From NCBI GenBank assembly GCA_041159865.1, contig JBEAXK010000032.1, positions 1 to 44,141 on the forward strand: a stretch of DNA of 44,141 nt. Direction: 5' to 3'. A program made the position numbers and the translations under genes. The notes under the pieces are model-generated. The model did not search any database and had not been told where the DNA came from. It saw nothing but the letters and a program-made list of their open reading frames with translations. Position 1 is the stretch's first letter. Every line of letters starts with the position of its first letter. The DNA is from BJGN01 sp041159865 (GTDB lineage Bacteria; Bacteroidota; Bacteroidia; Chitinophagales; Saprospiraceae). Shown piece by piece: positions 42,530 through 44,141 of the stretch.

Positions 42530-43801
42530 ATGAAGAATAGAATTGTTTTTTGGGGTAAAAATGAAAATTCAGAGAAATTGCTTCTCGCTTTAGAATTATT
42601 ATCGGAAGAAGGTAAGGTAAGGGTTATTTCCTTTCCAGAATCGTTGGTTTCTGAGGAATTCAACCAATTGTTGACCAAAGACTGGCGAGATGGTAAATCG
42701 ATTGATTTTCCCGAAGGGTTTAAATCGGTTGATGTTGAATTAACCATTTCCGGAAGTATCTTACCTCCAGGCATTTCGGCAGAAAAAATGGATTTGGTTA
42801 CCCGTGCTCAGACAGAATGGAACTTTTCAATTCTGTCTTCCAGACTTTTCCGTTCTTATCAGTCAGAATTAAATGAATTTAAAGATAAGGTGGAGCGTAC
42901 CCTCCATTTTGACAAAAATATGTGGGATGAACTTAAAGGTTTTTGGGATCGGGTGCAGGAACAAGCGCGCGATAAAAGTCTTTTCAGAGAACATAGTGAA
43001 CACCTAAGACAAGAAACAAATGAGTTGTTCGGTAAATTAAAAGATTTGCGCGGGAAACTGGACGAGGAGTTTGATCGCACTTCAAAAACGCTTTACGAAG
43101 ATATCGTATCTAAGTTAGGTGATATTGAAAATAAAGTTCGCGAAGGCATTCGTTTACAACCTCTCTTTGATGAACTAAAGGATATTCAGAAAAAAATCAG
43201 AGAAGTAAAATTAAACAGAGACCACAGAAATAAAATCTGGGAAAAATTGGATGCTACTTTCAAAGTTTTGAAAGAGAAAAGATTTGGGCCTGAAAACTCA
43301 GATGATAATAATCCATTGGTTAGAATTCAAAAAAGATATGAGGGCCTCATAGCTGCCATAGAAAAAATGGAAAATTCGGTGGGTCGTGATATCGAGGAAC
43401 TCAATTTTCAAAATGGAAAAGTAAATACCTCTTTTGGACAACTCGAAGCGCAAATCAGACAAGCTAAAGTGGCAATGATTGAAGAAAGAGTTCGGTCTAA
43501 AAAGGAAAAACTAGCTGAAATGTATGCTACAAAAACGGAATTAGACCGTAAAATGGAGCAACTACAGGAAAAGGAAAAAAGAAAGGCAGATGAACTTTTA
43601 AAGGAAGATGCAAAAAAAGCGGCACAGGAGAAAATTGCCAACGAGATAGCTGCCGCAAATGCCGCACGGGAGAAATCTAAAGACTCACTGCTGGGTGCTG
43701 CTGCTGCCATTTTAGGTGATTCCATCACAGATATGGTCGATACGGTCAAAGCTGTTGCTGAAGTGGTGGAGGATAGGGTGAGGAAAAAATTGACGAAATA
43801 A
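42530..43801 (+). CDS. Coiled-coil protein with DUF349-like helices, 3' end probably frameshifted
   Basis: 423 residues. The N-terminal 80 residues are a compact alpha/beta region (MKNRIVFWGKNENSEKLLLA). From about 100 on it is helical and highly charged, with the FW-type motif ELKGFWDRVQEQARDKSLFR resembling DUF349 helices, and long coiled coil to about 375. An Ala-rich end (LLGAAAAILGDSITDMVDTV) precedes the stop. After it, another frame from 43780 continues as EEKIDEIKEIWNDKK and further acidic residues to a stop at 43857. This suggests one base was lost in the GTG-AGG junction near 43780, by mutation or sequencing error. The function is unknown. Confidence 0.8.
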   Translation: MKNRIVFWGKNENSEKLLLALELLSEEGKVRVISFPESLVSEEFNQLLTKDWRDGKSIDFPEGFKSVDVELTISGSILPPGISAEKMDLVTRAQTEWNFSILSSRLFRSYQSELNEFKDKVERTLHFDKNMWDELKGFWDRVQEQARDKSLFREHSEHLRQETNELFGKLKDLRGKLDEEFDRTSKTLYEDIVSKLGDIENKVREGIRLQPLFDELKDIQKKIREVKLNRDHRNKIWEKLDATFKVLKEKRFGPENSDDNNPLVRIQKRYEGLIAAIEKMENSVGRDIEELNFQNGKVNTSFGQLEAQIRQAKVAMIEERVRSKKEKLAEMYATKTELDRKMEQLQEKEKRKADELLKEDAKKAAQEKIANEIAAANAAREKSKDSLLGAAAAILGDSITDMVDTVKAVAEVVEDRVRKKLTK

Positions 43802-43892
43802 AGGAAATTTGGAACGATAAGAAAGAGGAGGAAGAAAAAGTGGAAGGAGATAATTAAGATTCATATTTAAAGTTTATATAATAGATTGTTTT

Positions 43893-43930
43893 ACAGGCTG
43901 GAGTAAATATTTCTCCGGCCTGTAAAGGTT
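43893..43930. terminator. Hairpin between convergent genes, terminator-like
   Basis: ACAGGC plus GGAG (43893-43903) pairs with CTCC plus GCCTGT (43913-43923), extended by TTT/AAA on both sides. The downstream T-run is short (TTTT at 43929 on plus; none on minus), so terminator function is uncertain. It sits between the convergent 42530 and 43941 genes. Confidence 0.5.
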
Positions 43931-43940
43931 TTAATACCTA

Positions 43941-44141
43941 TTAATATAGTTGTTTTATCCTTATATTCCGGAAATCAATGGGTTGTCCCTCACTTTGCAA
44001 GGCAATGAATCCGCTTTCCAGCAATTTACCATCTATTTTTATTTCGGGATCATAATTATTGGCTACGCCACCTCCTATTTGTGGGTTTGTATATCTCAAA
44101 ACGGTATCTCCGTTAATGATATGGGTCACCATTTTACTGCC
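43941..44141 (-). CDS. 3' end of a DUF1080 (3-keto-disaccharide hydrolase-like) gene, partial
   Basis: The frame is open to the right edge of the window, so only the last 66 residues are seen; the Met at 44132 is internal. The end GFIALQSEGQPIDFRNIRIKQL is the characteristic C terminus of DUF1080 domains, concanavalin-like beta sandwiches that include 3-keto-disaccharide hydrolases (family knowledge). The stop is TAA at 43941. Such proteins are often exported; the N terminus is outside the window. Confidence 0.85.
   Translation of the reverse strand, partial: GSKMVTHIINGDTVLRYTNPQIGGGVANNYDPEIKIDGKLLESGFIALQSEGQPIDFRNIRIKQLY

Overview
The window looks like a chromosomal segment from a low-GC (by eye, mid to high 30s percent) member of the Bacteroidota, most likely a Saprospiria/Saprospiraceae-like lineage. 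The reasons are secreted giants with type IX secretion (T9SS) type A and type B sorting domains, SprB-type repeats, a PorP/SprF family protein, Bacteroidota-type -7 boxes (TAnnTTTG) before several genes, Bacteroidota-style SdhCAB, a large LepB, a DUF2452 protein and a PolB-like exonuclease. The species cannot be named from sequence alone.

Bases 1-20250 hold the most striking content: a six-gene surface locus combining cohesin-like and dockerin-like modules with T9SS export. Three very large proteins (86-4714, 12300-16313, 16435-20250) share one plan: signal peptide, HYR/'DNC' Ig-like repeats, a small carboxypeptidase-regulatory-like domain, a dockerin-like module, one cohesin-like domain and a T9SS type A tail. 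Between the first and second lie a single-cohesin secreted protein (4797-5597), a scaffoldin-like protein with five cohesin-like domains, twelve SprB-like repeats and a type B (gliding-motility CTD) tail (5648-11074), and a PorP/SprF protein (11112-12083). Nine cohesin-like and three dockerin-like modules with no recognisable enzyme domain suggest a non-cellulosomal, calcium-dependent surface assembly. Terminators at 12106, 16341 and 20347 split the locus into separate transcription units, and the last large gene has a sigma-54-like promoter.

Bases 20251-32144 hold mostly housekeeping and metabolic genes: a YraN-like nuclease-fold protein, a secreted Gfo/Idh/MocA-type oxidoreductase, an unknown protein plus RNase R operon, the sdhCAB operon closed by a UUCG terminator, a PLP-dependent cysteine/cystathionine synthase plus fatty-acid hydroxylase pair, a secreted alpha/beta hydrolase and a divergent Nudix protein.

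Bases 32145-44141 hold signal peptidase I with a good TTTG-N20-TATATTTG promoter, a TTG-started helical protein of unknown function, a PolB-like exonuclease, a membrane-anchored coiled-coil protein, DUF2452, a lamin-tail protein translationally coupled to a DgkA-like lipid kinase, aspartate-semialdehyde dehydrogenase, a coiled-coil protein with a likely 3' frameshift, and the 3' end of a DUF1080 (3-keto-disaccharide hydrolase-like) gene. Two intergenic regions (33750-34195 and 37974-38350) contain intrinsic terminators with no coding gene in front of them and are candidate small-RNA loci. No tRNA, rRNA, CRISPR array or insertion sequence was recognised.
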